Below are positions 17,746 through 26,941 of a stretch of DNA of 64,000 nucleotides, one piece after another; within the stretch, counting starts at the first letter, position 1; each line of letters starts with the position of its first letter. The notes under the pieces are model-generated. The model was not told the origin of the DNA. It saw only the letters and a list, made by a program, of their open reading frames with translations, and did no database searches. Origin of the DNA: Flavobacterium sp. 1 (GTDB lineage Bacteria > Bacteroidota > Bacteroidia > Flavobacteriales > Flavobacteriaceae); assembly GCF_002797935.1 (NCBI RefSeq), contig NZ_PGER01000001.1, positions 496,001 to 560,000 of the forward strand, read 5' to 3'. The translations under genes were made by a program, and so were the position numbers.

Positions 17746-18804
17746 TTAATCATTTTTTTTCTGCTTTTGTTGTTGTTTAACTTGTGGATCATTTCGTTGT
17801 TGTTGCATTTGTTGCTGTTTGACCTGCTGATCTTTAGTTTGCTGTTGCATTTGTTGCTGTCTGCTTTGTTGTTCTTTAGCTTCCTGTTGTCTCGCTGACT
17901 GATCATCACGCTGCTGTTGAATTTGTTTGTCATTACGTTGCTGTTGAGGCTGTTGCTGTCTTGCTGGTTGATTTTCTCTCTTTGGTTGAGTTCTTTCCCC
18001 AGCTGGTTGTCCAGCTCTCGATTGCACGATTTTAGACGGAGCTGGTTCTCGTTCGGTAGCCCTGTGTTTTTCAACGCGCGGTCTGTATATCTGAAGTTCT
18101 CTATTGCTCAGATTCTGACCTGGTGTATTTTTTTCCCTTAGAGTTACTGGGGAGATTGTTCTACCGGTTCGGCTTTGTATCTCAGTTCTATTAGGTCCTG
18201 CATTGTATCTTACCTGAGTTGAATAATCTCTCTGAATGTTATTAATCACTGTGGAATTGTTAATGATTGTAACATTATTTGATGAAGGAACATAATAATT
18301 ATAAATGTTCGTTCTACCAAAGTCTCTGTCTCTTACACATGTCCAATAATTGTAGGGCAAACGATACCCACTGCCATAGGCAATAGTAATGCTAATACCA
18401 GGTCCTATTGGCGCCCATCCGTAATAATCTTCGGATCTTCTCCAGATAACCCATCCCGGTCCCCATTCATAACTCGGAATCCAAATCCATTCATAATAGG
18501 GATCATAGTACCAGCGTCCATAATGAAAAGGCGCCCAACCCCATGAATAATTAGAAACCCAAGTCCAGCCAACATTGGTGTATATCCAATAACCGTTAGT
18601 TCGATAAGGGGTAAACGAAGCTGATACATCGGGAACCCAAGCATATCCATATTCTGGGGTATCGATCCAATAACCGTATGGACTTAAATCATCATAAAAA
18701 ATCTGGAAGTTAATGGATACCTGCGCAGTTGCTTTTTGTGGTGACATCAAGATAACCGAATTGACAGCAAGGAACATAATAAAAATTTTAGCCGTTGCTT
18801 TCAT
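17746..18804 (-). CDS. Secreted W/Y-rich DUF6600-like protein with Gln/Arg-rich tail
   Basis: 352 residues. Signal peptide (FIMFLAVNSVILMSPQKATAQ). Residues ~30-160 are a run of Trp/Tyr repeats (LSPYGYWIDTPEYGYAWVPD, WTWVSNYSWGWAPFHYGRWY, WIWIPSYEWGPGWVIWRR), the pattern of DUF6600 proteins. Residues ~240-350 are low-complexity Gln/Arg/Lys repeats (RQQQPQQQRND, QQQRDDQ, KQQQMQQQ), which probably vary in length between strains. It is likely an envelope or periplasmic protein of unknown role. The open frame 17688-18074 in another minus frame and the plus-strand frame there are products of this repetitive DNA. Confidence 0.8.
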   Translation of the reverse strand: MKATAKIFIMFLAVNSVILMSPQKATAQVSINFQIFYDDLSPYGYWIDTPEYGYAWVPDVSASFTPYRTNGYWIYTNVGWTWVSNYSWGWAPFHYGRWYYDPYYEWIWIPSYEWGPGWVIWRRSEDYYGWAPIGPGISITIAYGSGYRLPYNYWTCVRDRDFGRTNIYNYYVPSSNNVTIINNSTVINNIQRDYSTQVRYNAGPNRTEIQSRTGRTISPVTLREKNTPGQNLSNRELQIYRPRVEKHRATEREPAPSKIVQSRAGQPAGERTQPKRENQPARQQQPQQQRNDKQIQQQRDDQSARQQEAKEQQSRQQQMQQQTKDQQVKQQQMQQQRNDPQVKQQQKQKKND

Positions 18805-18948
18805 AATAGTAATTGTTTAATTATCTGTTGATTAAAAAAATACAATTAAAATTGTATCACATTAAAGATAAGTATTTTACGGCTTTGATGCTGTTAAATA
18901 ACTTTTAAAAAATAAGATAACGAAATTACCTTATTACAAAATAATTAC

Positions 18949-19020
18949 GGTTCTGTCGCATCTAAGAATAAGATTAAATTTTATTACTTATATTTTTTGC
19001 TCCACAGATGCGACAGAACC
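18949..19020. mobile_element. 72-bp MITE-like element with perfect 15-bp terminal inverted repeats
   Basis: GGTTCTGTCGCATCT (18949-18963) and its exact inverse AGATGCGACAGAACC (19006-19020) bracket 42 AT-rich bases. The ends recall IS6-type termini (GGTTCTGTTGCAAA-like), but no transposase is present. No target duplication was seen. Confidence 0.6.
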
Positions 19021-19040
19021 TTTAAAAGTTATAACATAAA

Positions 19041-19074
19041 AAATGCTAGACTCTTGGAACGGAATCTAGCATTT
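19041..19074 (-). terminator. Terminator hairpin downstream of the large secreted nuclease gene
   Basis: AAATGCTAGA and TCTAGCATTT are perfect 10-bp arms with a 14-base loop. On the minus strand the stem is followed by TTTTTATG. It lies 23 bases past the stop of the 1381-residue protein. Confidence 0.75.
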
Positions 19075-19096
19075 TAAACAATTAGGAAAACTTATT

Positions 19097-22000
19097 TTAT
19101 TTTTTGACTATTTTATCAATAAATAGTATTTCATTTCTAGTACTTAAAGTGTAAATGTAAACACCTCTATAAAGTTTGCTTATATTTATTTGTGTTGTGT
19201 TTTCAGTTGTGTTTCCAATTATTTCTACGGGTTTCTCAACCAAAATTCCAAAGATGTTATATAATCTAAAAGTTATATTAGTCTGGGTATTGGTTTTTAT
19301 GGCAATGTTGACAAAATCAGCTGCTGGATTAGGATATGTTTTTACTGAAAGTCCGATGGCTTCGCACCAGTGTTTTGGGGACAAAGCGTTTACGACATTT
19401 ACGGTAAAGGAACAGCTTGTTGTATTTCCTGCTGCATCAGCCACTTTATAAGTGTTTGTTGTAATGCCTATTGGAAAAACACTTCCTGAAGCAAGTCCCG
19501 CCGTTTGCGTGACTGTCGCCCCAGAACAATTATCAGTTCCTACTGGTATGGTATACGCCACTATTGCTCCATGTAAGTTTCCTTCTTTTTTCTGAATGAT
19601 ATTAGCCGGACAGGTTAGCGCAGGCAATTCATTGTCAGTTATCGTTACGGTAAATGAACAGTTTGCCGTCTTGCCAGATGCATCTGTTACTTGGAATGTA
19701 TTGGTTGTTGTTCCTATCGGGAATACAACACCTGAAGGCAATCCAGCAGTTTGAACTGTGGCTGCTCTTGGGAAATTATCAGTACCGATTGGGGGTGCAT
19801 ACGTAATTAGTGCTCCGCATATTCCTGTGTCATTACTTTTTGTGATCGAAGCTGGCGGTATGATAACAGGTAATTCATTGTCAGTTATCGTTAAAGGTTG
19901 ACTAACATCAGCAGCCGCTAAATAATAGTCGTTTCCTGATTGAGAGGCCGTGACTGTAACAGTCCCTGCGCTAATTATTTGGAGTTTTCCGCCATTAATT
20001 TTTGCAACAGCTTCATTTGAACTTGCATAAGCAACTTCTAAACCAGATGCAGCCGTAGCAGTCAGGTCATAAGAAGTAACTCCATCGGTAACACTTATTG
20101 ATGGGAAGTTAATGCTTTGTTCCGCTTTTTTAAGATCAAAACGAGCAATAACAGGTCCGTGATCAGATGTTGTGTTGACATAATTAGAAATATCTAAACG
20201 CGGATCATAAACAGCAGCTGAGTTCGGTACATAATCGCTCGTTAGCTCGTTTGAAACAATAATGTGATCCAAGAAACCTCCAGATGATAAGTAGCTAAAG
20301 GCTCCTGCTTTGCTGATATCCAAAGTTAAAGTGTTATAACGAGCCGTATCTTCCACTATTTTTTGGTATGATGAAGGGTTAGGAGTAATAACAGATGCAT
20401 CCACATCATCATTATAGTCCCCTAAAATCATAAAGTTGGCATTTGGATATTCGGCGTCCAAACTGTCTTTTAAAACTTCAGCGTCGTACTTACGCATATT
20501 GTATTTTGAAATATCAGTTCCGCTATTGGCACGACCGTGAAGATCAATAATGTTTATTTCTTTTTTAACTCCTTTAATATTGGTTTCAATGTTTACTAAA
20601 TAAGGTAAACGCCCTGAAGCAAAGAAACTGGAACTATTGCCGCCAGGATAATTAGGCAGGCTTGCGTTTCCGGCACGAATGTTATCGTACAATTTATCAA
20701 AAAGGACACGTGTTTTATTTACTTTGGCTGTTTGGGTATTGTAAAGAACGACCAATTTTTGAGGAGGAAAAAGCGGATCCGGCGGCGTAAATGAATAGGA
20801 CCAGACTGGTGAAATACTTTTATCAAATGTCTTGCCGTTAACACTTATTTTTTGAATCAAACTATCCAAAGCAGCCTCATCAGATACTTCTTGAACCACA
20901 TAAACATCAGCATTTAATTTATTCATTACTTTGGCTACATTATCAACTTGCAGAGCATCGTCGATTGGACCAAATTCACTTCCAGATGAATCGACCACAT
21001 TGCTTCCAAAAAACTCCAAGTTGTAACTTACAATATCAAAGGTTTCCGATTTTGGGAAAGAAGAACCAGTAAAGGAACCTATCTGCTGATTTAGTCCAGT
21101 AGCAGTAACAGTCAGTGAACCTTCTAAATTTAAGGCTTTTACAGCAGGGGCAAAACGAGCATAAACAGTTTTGCCCGCTAATGCATCGGCTGCAGAAATA
21201 ACCACACTTGATTGAAAATTGATGTTATCAAGAGCTAATTGATAGTTTGCAGGTGCCGAGATTGTGAAATCACCATAACCTCCTGCAGTAAAAATAAATG
21301 ATTGGCTGTCGGAAGCTGCATTTTGGATTATTTCGCCAAAATTTAAATTAGGATTAGAGGCTAAAAATGCTGTCTCATTAGTAATACTCACATCATCAAT
21401 TGTCCATTCAGCGGCATTGTCTCCCCCTGAAGCGGTAGTTTCATACACCCATGCCACATAAGTGCTGCTGGACTTAAAAGCGTTTAAATTGATGTATTTA
21501 GATTGTTTGAATACACCAGTGGTTGATGGAAAATCTCCCTCAATCTCTGTCCAAGTGGCTGTTTCTGGACTGCTTATTCCATCATAATCAACAGAAACCA
21601 TTAATTTTAAGTTTGGACCTGCGTAGAATTTACGGGAGTAAAATGACAATAATGGAAATTTATCGAAACTATCCAAGCGCAATTTAGGTGAAATTAACCA
21701 ATCCTTGCTTGCTCCATTTTCCGCGTAACCATTAATTAATACTGCAGCCGGAGAACTATTAAAACGACTGCTTGTACTAGCCCATTTAATTTTATCGCCT
21801 GCTACACTGTAAGCCGTCCAGCCACTGTTTGTCAATACATTTACATCGTTGAAATTTTGAGAATAAGGATTGATCCCCACACCGGATAATCCTACTATTT
21901 TAGTACTTGCCCCCGACGTTTGATGGGTTATTTGTCCCGAAAAATTCCCAGTGGTATTCGGCGTAAATCGTACATAAACCGCAGGAGTGCTGCCGGCATC

Positions 22001-23242
22001 AAAATCTGGTGCGGCAAAAACCAAAGAAGATTGGAAATTATCGTTTGGATTTTTTGAAATTGTAAAATTATTTGATGCGGTTACCGTGACCACATCGGTA
22101 AGATGTGATGCCTGAATTTGATAGCTGATTGTTTTTGATTCAAAATTTTGTTCTGAAAAACCAAAATTTAAATTGGTTTTTGTTGCTGACAATGATGGAA
22201 CTACAAAACTGGATGTCTTTACATTCAATTGATTGCTGTCCGTTTGAAGATTGCCATAAAAATCCTCTGAGACAGCGTAAAGAACATAATTAGCATCAAT
22301 AGCCAACCCGGAAATATTTTTAGTATAAGTCAGGTTTTTATCTATAACATCAAATATATCAGATTGCAAAGCAGTATTTCCATTGGCATCTAACCCTGCT
22401 TTTATTTGGGCAGCACTAGGTTTTGAACTTCCCGAGTCTAGTAATACAAAATATGTTTTTCCAATTTCGTTTAATTGAATTGAAAAATCAAAACCATTAG
22501 ACAGAATGTTTTCTATTTTTGGATACCCATTAGTATATGCAGGCGGGGTAAGATCATTTTGAATGCTTATATTATCAATGGCAAAGGAAGGGCGTGAGCC
22601 AGCTCCTGAATTTTGTTTAGAAATCCATCTTATTTGAACGAGCTCCTGATTGTCACATTCAGTTGGTAAAATTACTTTGATAGTTATTGGGTTTAAAGGA
22701 GCAGTTACACCTGAAGCAGTTTGCTTATCGGTGTTGCTTAAATAGGAAGCTGCGGGCAATGTATTAAAAACAGAAGTATTGCCTACCCGATATTGTAAAA
22801 CCATTTCGTTGATACGGGTATTAGCCGTCCCGTCATAAGGGTTACGGATTACCATAGCATCATATTGAACTTCGATACCAGATTTTCCTAGAGTGTTAAT
22901 GGCCAACCCAATTGTTAAGTCTAAAGAACCTGAATTCAAAAATCCAATTTTTCCATTGTAATTGTGGAAATTTCCACTCGTGGTAGAAGCCGAACTGCCT
23001 GCAGTTAAGAGTCTGTCTCCCACTAAAACGGCGTTTGTGTTGTATGAGCTTCCTGGTGCGGTGCTTGCCGTCCAGCCTTGGAATCCTGCTGGATATGTGG
23101 TTGAGGCAGATGCTAACGAAGAAAAATCCTGCACGTAAGGTAAATTTTGTGCTGCTGGTGATGTTCCTTGAGCAGCTAAGGACAAGCAACAAAAAAGACT
23201 TAAATAAGCCAAAAGACAGCGAGTTTGGTAGATGTGTTTCAT
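19097..23242 (-). CDS. Large secreted endonuclease/exonuclease/phosphatase-fold protein with HYR repeats and T9SS sorting signal
   Basis: 1381 residues. Signal peptide (LLAYLSLFCCLSLAAQ). The N-terminal ~700 residues are beta-rich modules, including choice-of-anchor-like segments (SGWTAYSVAGDKIKW, AEWTIDDVSITNE). An EEP nuclease domain follows (~715-1060): FDIVSYNLEFFG, VYVVQEVSDEAAL with the metal-binding Glu, FMILGDYNDD, and SDHGPVIARF with the catalytic Asp-His pair. An Ig-like region and two HYR domains (GTDNFPRAATVQTAGLPSG; GTDNCSGATVTQTAGLASG) come next. The last ~80 residues (TYPNPAADFVNI, LYRGVYIYTLST) are a type A T9SS sorting domain, so the protein is exported or surface-attached. 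It is a probable extracellular nuclease for DNA or phosphate scavenging. Confidence 0.9.
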   Translation of the reverse strand: MKHIYQTRCLLAYLSLFCCLSLAAQGTSPAAQNLPYVQDFSSLASASTTYPAGFQGWTASTAPGSSYNTNAVLVGDRLLTAGSSASTTSGNFHNYNGKIGFLNSGSLDLTIGLAINTLGKSGIEVQYDAMVIRNPYDGTANTRINEMVLQYRVGNTSVFNTLPAASYLSNTDKQTASGVTAPLNPITIKVILPTECDNQELVQIRWISKQNSGAGSRPSFAIDNISIQNDLTPPAYTNGYPKIENILSNGFDFSIQLNEIGKTYFVLLDSGSSKPSAAQIKAGLDANGNTALQSDIFDVIDKNLTYTKNISGLAIDANYVLYAVSEDFYGNLQTDSNQLNVKTSSFVVPSLSATKTNLNFGFSEQNFESKTISYQIQASHLTDVVTVTASNNFTISKNPNDNFQSSLVFAAPDFDAGSTPAVYVRFTPNTTGNFSGQITHQTSGASTKIVGLSGVGINPYSQNFNDVNVLTNSGWTAYSVAGDKIKWASTSSRFNSSPAAVLINGYAENGASKDWLISPKLRLDSFDKFPLLSFYSRKFYAGPNLKLMVSVDYDGISSPETATWTEIEGDFPSTTGVFKQSKYINLNAFKSSSTYVAWVYETTASGGDNAAEWTIDDVSITNETAFLASNPNLNFGEIIQNAASDSQSFIFTAGGYGDFTISAPANYQLALDNINFQSSVVISAADALAGKTVYARFAPAVKALNLEGSLTVTATGLNQQIGSFTGSSFPKSETFDIVSYNLEFFGSNVVDSSGSEFGPIDDALQVDNVAKVMNKLNADVYVVQEVSDEAALDSLIQKISVNGKTFDKSISPVWSYSFTPPDPLFPPQKLVVLYNTQTAKVNKTRVLFDKLYDNIRAGNASLPNYPGGNSSSFFASGRLPYLVNIETNIKGVKKEINIIDLHGRANSGTDISKYNMRKYDAEVLKDSLDAEYPNANFMILGDYNDDVDASVITPNPSSYQKIVEDTARYNTLTLDISKAGAFSYLSSGGFLDHIIVSNELTSDYVPNSAAVYDPRLDISNYVNTTSDHGPVIARFDLKKAEQSINFPSISVTDGVTSYDLTATAASGLEVAYASSNEAVAKINGGKLQIISAGTVTVTASQSGNDYYLAAADVSQPLTITDNELPVIIPPASITKSNDTGICGALITYAPPIGTDNFPRAATVQTAGLPSGVVFPIGTTTNTFQVTDASGKTANCSFTVTITDNELPALTCPANIIQKKEGNLHGAIVAYTIPVGTDNCSGATVTQTAGLASGSVFPIGITTNTYKVADAAGNTTSCSFTVNVVNALSPKHWCEAIGLSVKTYPNPAADFVNIAIKTNTQTNITFRLYNIFGILVEKPVEIIGNTTENTTQINISKLYRGVYIYTLSTRNEILFIDKIVKK

Positions 23243-23468
23243 TTGTTAGAAAATAAAAGTTTTTATAAATCAAATATAACTTATTTAAAATTAAGATATT
23301 ATTATAAAATTATTAGCTTATTGTGCAAATCCAGCCATCGGGCTAATTTTTTAGAGCAGTCTAATTTGAATTGCCTTTTATCTTTTCGTCCGCTATCTTT
23401 TAAAAATAATTACTAGGCGATTCATAAGACTTTCGTCTCTGATAAAGCTATAAAAATAATACCACAAT

Positions 23469-23939
23469 TTACTTGTGTTTAGTTTGTGGGCACGAGCAGG
23501 GACTTTCTTTGTTGATTTCACTATCAGTTATGAATTCAAAATCATAAAAATATTTTCCCCAAAAGTTTATAACTTGAGACTCATTATTAAATAAAAATTT
23601 ATGTTCTTTTATTTGTTCTTTAACTAAAACAGAAAGCATTGTTTCGGTTTTAGCTGTTTCTGTCGACATAGCAACAGTTCCAACTTCATTAGAATAACTC
23701 CAATGTGCTAAAATTGCATATATTGCTCCGATTTGAGGATTTCTTAAACCAATTTCACCTAAATCTCTATTTTCTCCTTTTAAGAGAAATTTATCTTTCC
23801 AAGATGATATAATATCATCACAATTCAAAAAAGTATTTATATTGTCTTCAACCTTTTGAGTAATTGAATTTCTTGCTATTTTTACTTCTAAATACTTCAT
23901 AACTTGACAATTTATTTTAGACGATTTCCATTCATTATG
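23469..23939 (-). pseudogene. N-terminal relic of a DEAD/DEAH-type helicase gene with decayed Walker A
   Basis: The frame continues from the IS110 relic but the protein changes abruptly after residue 36. It then reads EIGLRNPQIGAIYAILAHWS followed by TVAMSTETAKTETMLSVLV. This looks like the start of an SF2 helicase core (usual pattern PTGTGKTETML), with the Walker A glycines lost (STETAKT). The rest of the helicase is missing and the frame ends in ESPCSCPQTKHK. It is probably the remnant of a defence-type helicase truncated by the IS110 insertion. The assignment rests on one motif and its context. Confidence 0.5.
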
Positions 23940-24233
23940 AACTCCTATACTACGAATGATTTTAAGTGACATTTCGACCCAAAGCGAGAAATTATCAACC
24001 ATTAGATACTTGATAATTAACTTGCCATACATTCCTGTATGTTCCAAACAAACAAGCGTGTTTTCATGTGTTGAACCTTGTTCTTTTAGCTATTTACAAA
24101 GAGATTTGATTCCTTTATAATCATTTACAAATTGACTATGAATGGGTTTTTCTTTATTCCCATCAAGAATAGCCACAGCATCAAAATATTCTTTTGATAC
24201 ATCGATACCTAAAAAATGTTTAAATTTACTCAT
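23940..24233 (-). pseudogene. N-terminal fragment of an IS110-family transposase with amber stop
   Basis: The minus strand from ATG 24233 reads KHFLGIDVSKEYFDAVAILD, then a TAG stop (24090-24092), then in the same frame LVCLEHTGMYGKLIIKYL and WVEMSLKIIRSIG. GIDVSK and EHTGxY are IS110 DEDD-domain signatures. After IRSIG the IS110 sequence stops and unrelated sequence begins. The element is therefore doubly dead: a nonsense codon and loss of the C-terminal two-thirds. Confidence 0.75.
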
Positions 24234-24434
24234 AAGAAAAGTCTTTAAAGGTTAGCAACCTAATTATTGAACACACTCATAACCTTGATAATAGGCCTAA
24301 AAACCTGAATTACTATTTGATGCTTGTTCAATATAAACTGACAAAGTTCTAATCGAATAATAAGTCTGAAAACTTTGCAACGCTCATGATTCACTTTGTC
24401 AGTTTGGTTGTTACTTTAAATTTACAAATAATTT
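24234..24434. other. IS110 upstream end and junction
   Basis: AT-rich sequence continuing from the IS110 relic. It contains ACTGACAAAG (24337-24346) and its inverse CTTTGTCAGT (24395-24404). No gene was recognised. Confidence 0.4.
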
Positions 24435-24570
24435 ATTATGCAAATCTAAAGGCTATCGCTCGAGTTACTTCGTCTATTCGCTGTCTCTCGGGTGCTTCGT
24501 CTGTTGGGTGGCAAATCCGAAGAATGAGTTTAATTTAGTCCCAAACCCACTGTATTATCAGAACGTTAGC
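24435..24570 (-). repeat. attC-like folded repeat, copy A (truncated)
   Basis: On the minus strand it reads GCTAACGTTCTGATAATACA, then GGGTTTGGGACTAAATTAAA and TCGGATTTGCC, the left half shared with copies D and F. The right half is missing; the IS110-derived sequence begins there. It lies 132 bases upstream of the SDR-AraC-SnoaL module, in the opposite orientation to copy B. Confidence 0.7.
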
Positions 24571-24702
24571 TGTTATGGCAGGACGACCGCAACGACGGCT
24601 TAAAGACATATTGTCATTTTGGCTACATCCTAACTCAATTTGGCTACATCGGTTATTTAATATCTGCGGACTTTTGCATTATAAATTTAAAACAACATCA
24701 AA

Positions 24703-25509
24703 ATGCAAAAGACAATTTTTATTACAGGAGCATCAGCAGGATTGGGAAAATCAACTGCCAAATTATTTCAATCAAAAGGTTGGAACGTAATTGCAACAAT
24801 GCGAAACCCCGAAAAAGAAACGGAATTAACGCAACTCGAAAATGTTACGGTTTTAAAACTTGATGTTACTAATCCAACTGAAATTGAAGAAACTGTAAAC
24901 AATGTGATTGCAAAACATTCCATAGACGTAGTATTGAACAATGCAGGTTACGGACTGATTGGCGTTTTGGAGGCAATGACAGATGACCAAATCACCCGAC
25001 AATTAAATACCAATCTGTTAGGGGTTATTCGAGTTACCAAAGCATTCACGCCTTATTTCAGGGAAATGAAAAACGGAATTTTCATCAATGTTACCTCTAT
25101 GTTCGGGCTTGTTGGCTATCCAACTTGTTCGGTTTATTCTGCCACAAAATTCGCAATTGACGGATTTTCAGAAAGCTTAGCTTACGACCTTGCACATTTC
25201 GGAATAAAAGTAAAAACAGCCGCACCAGGAGGAATACAAACTGATTTTGCAGGACGTTCCATGGACGGTGGATATCACAAAGCTTATCAAAAATTGATGG
25301 AAAAAGTAAGCGAGGGTTATAGCGAAGAAAGCATAAGCCAATATTCTACAGCCGAAAATATTGCTTTGGTAATTTACGAAGCGGCAACAGACAACAAAGA
25401 CCAATTGCGTTACATTGCAGGTAAGGACGCTGTTTCTCTCTATACCGAAAAAGAAAAAATTGGAGCAGAAGCACAACACCAAAAAATTCTTAAAATGTTT
25501 GCTTATTAA
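24703..25509 (+). CDS. Short-chain dehydrogenase/reductase
   Basis: 268 residues. Classical SDR motifs: cofactor site TGASAGLG (residues 8-15), NNAG (79-82), catalytic Ser in NVTSMFG and YxxxK as YSATK (Tyr145, Lys149). PGGIQTDF after the active site is also typical. It is a cytosolic NAD(P)-dependent oxidoreductase of unknown substrate. An AraC-type regulator starts 22 bases downstream and an NTF2-like gene follows, so the three form a module framed by attC-like repeats A and B. Confidence 0.92.
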   Translation: MQKTIFITGASAGLGKSTAKLFQSKGWNVIATMRNPEKETELTQLENVTVLKLDVTNPTEIEETVNNVIAKHSIDVVLNNAGYGLIGVLEAMTDDQITRQLNTNLLGVIRVTKAFTPYFREMKNGIFINVTSMFGLVGYPTCSVYSATKFAIDGFSESLAYDLAHFGIKVKTAAPGGIQTDFAGRSMDGGYHKAYQKLMEKVSEGYSEESISQYSTAENIALVIYEAATDNKDQLRYIAGKDAVSLYTEKEKIGAEAQHQKILKMFAY

Positions 25510-25531
25510 TGTGTTTTGTATATTTACAACA

Positions 25532-26449
25532 ATGAAAAAAGATGATTTTACACCGCAAAAATTCAATTCAATTTCAGAATTGCACAAGGCTTTGGGCTTT
25601 CCAAAGCCATTGCATCCGTTGGTTAGTTTGGTAAATTATGCTGACATCAAAACCCCGTATGATGAACTGCCAAAAGCATTGCTGTTTAACTTCTATAAAA
25701 TTTCGTACAAGAAAGGTTTGACGGGAAAAATAAAATACGGACAGAATTATTACGATTTTGATGAAGGTGGTTTGTCTTTCATTTCGCCCAATCAGGTTAT
25801 TTCAAGTGCCGAAGATGAAAAAGATTATTCGGGATACACATTGCTTTTTCATCCCGATTTTATTGGCAATTATCCGCTTGCAACAAAGATTAAAACTTTT
25901 GGCTATTTTTCATATTCCACAAACGAAGCCTTGTTCTTATCAGACAAAGAAAAGCAAATCATTTTTTCCGTTTTTGAAAATATAAAAGAAGAATTGAACA
26001 GCACCATCGACGATTTTAGTCAGGATGTGGTTATTTCGCACCTTGAAGTTTTATTGAATTACAGCAATCGGTTTTATAAACGCCAATTCATTACCAGAAA
26101 AGCTGTTAGCAATGATTTATTGACACAAATGGAGCAATTGCTAAACAATTATTTTGAGCAGGAAGTAGCATTGCAAAAAGGACTTCCCACGGTTGAGTAT
26201 TTGGCGAGCCAGCTCAATGTTTCGCCACGCTATTTAAGTGATATGCTTCGCTCATTAACAGGACAAAATGCACAGCAGCACATTCACGAAAAACTAATTG
26301 AAAAAGCAAAAGAGCAATTGACATCAAGCAATTTAAGTGTATCGGAAATTGCTTATCATTTAGGCTTTGAGCATTCGCAATCATTCAACAAATTATTTAA
26401 AAAGAAAACCCAACAAACACCGATAGAATATAAACAATCATTCAATTAG
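25532..26449 (+). CDS. AraC-family transcriptional regulator
   Basis: 305 residues from the ATG at 25532. An upstream in-frame ATG at 25415 lies inside the SDR gene and would add a Lys-rich, non-homologous extension, so it is rejected. The N-terminal ~180 residues are a cupin-like sensing region (YKKGLTGKIKYGQNYYDFDE, PNQVISSAEDE). The C-terminal ~100 residues have the two AraC helix-turn-helix motifs: TVEYLASQLNVSPRYLSDML and VSEIAYHLGFEHSQSFNKLF. It probably controls the SDR gene beside it. Confidence 0.92.
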   Translation: MKKDDFTPQKFNSISELHKALGFPKPLHPLVSLVNYADIKTPYDELPKALLFNFYKISYKKGLTGKIKYGQNYYDFDEGGLSFISPNQVISSAEDEKDYSGYTLLFHPDFIGNYPLATKIKTFGYFSYSTNEALFLSDKEKQIIFSVFENIKEELNSTIDDFSQDVVISHLEVLLNYSNRFYKRQFITRKAVSNDLLTQMEQLLNNYFEQEVALQKGLPTVEYLASQLNVSPRYLSDMLRSLTGQNAQQHIHEKLIEKAKEQLTSSNLSVSEIAYHLGFEHSQSFNKLFKKKTQQTPIEYKQSFN

Positions 26450-26453
26450 AAAT

Positions 26454-26789
26454 ATGGATCTAAAAATATTCATACAGGATTGGCTTGCTGCAAGCAATGC
26501 CTACGATACAAAAAAATATTTAGAGAAATGGCAAGAGAATGCAGTTCTTGACGACCCTTCAGTTGGACAAGTTTTTAAAGGACAATCGGGTATCCGAAAA
26601 TATTTTGAAAGTTATTTCATCGGTTACAAGACACAAACACGACTTGTTAAATTGGACATCATTGCCGATAACAAAGCACACATTGAGGTTGAGTTTACAG
26701 GTGAATTTCCAGAAGGGAAAATAGGAGGAATTTTTGATTTTACTTTCAAAAATGGCAGGATTGATAAAGCAAAAGCAGACTTGACGTAA
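26454..26789 (+). CDS. SnoaL/NTF2-like protein
   Basis: 111 residues. WLAASNAYDTKKYLEKWQEN, a conserved fold-start helix, is followed by VLDDPSVGQVFKGQSGIRKY and a beta-sheet half (HIEVEFTGEF, GIFDFTFKNGRI). This is the NTF2/SnoaL cone fold used by ketosteroid-isomerase-like enzymes and small binding proteins. It starts 4 bases after the AraC stop, so it is certainly co-transcribed with it. Function unknown. Confidence 0.8.
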   Translation: MDLKIFIQDWLAASNAYDTKKYLEKWQENAVLDDPSVGQVFKGQSGIRKYFESYFIGYKTQTRLVKLDIIADNKAHIEVEFTGEFPEGKIGGIFDFTFKNGRIDKAKADLT

Positions 26790-26799
26790 AATCACAGCA

Positions 26800-26931
26800 G
26801 CTAACATGCCCTTGCTACAAGAGGTTTGGGGTTAAATTAAGCCTTATTTTCGGATTTGCCAAATCATCCCAAATGCAAAACCAATTTCCAATTTAGGCCA
26901 ATTGCCCAAATCTTTTGTAGCAAGTCTTAGC
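26800..26931 (+). repeat. attC-like folded repeat, copy B (complete)
   Basis: Begins GCTAACATGCC and ends AAGTCTTAGC. The arms CTTGCTACAA (26811-26820) and TTGTAGCAAG (26915-26924) are perfectly complementary. Between them are GGTTTGGGGTTAAATTAAG, CGGATTTGCC and AATTGCCCAAATC, shared with copies C, D and F. It separates two convergent gene modules. Confidence 0.8.
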
Positions 26932-26941
26932 TGTAGTGCTT

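Noticed and set aside
17688..18074. Second minus-strand gene of 128 codons
   Set aside because: It is the Asn/Lys-rich alternative frame of the CAG/CAA-type repeats encoding the Gln-rich tail of the DUF6600-like protein.
24575..24790. 71-codon plus-strand gene overlapping the SDR start
   Set aside because: The frame runs from the repeat boundary into the SDR gene in the wrong frame and has no motif.
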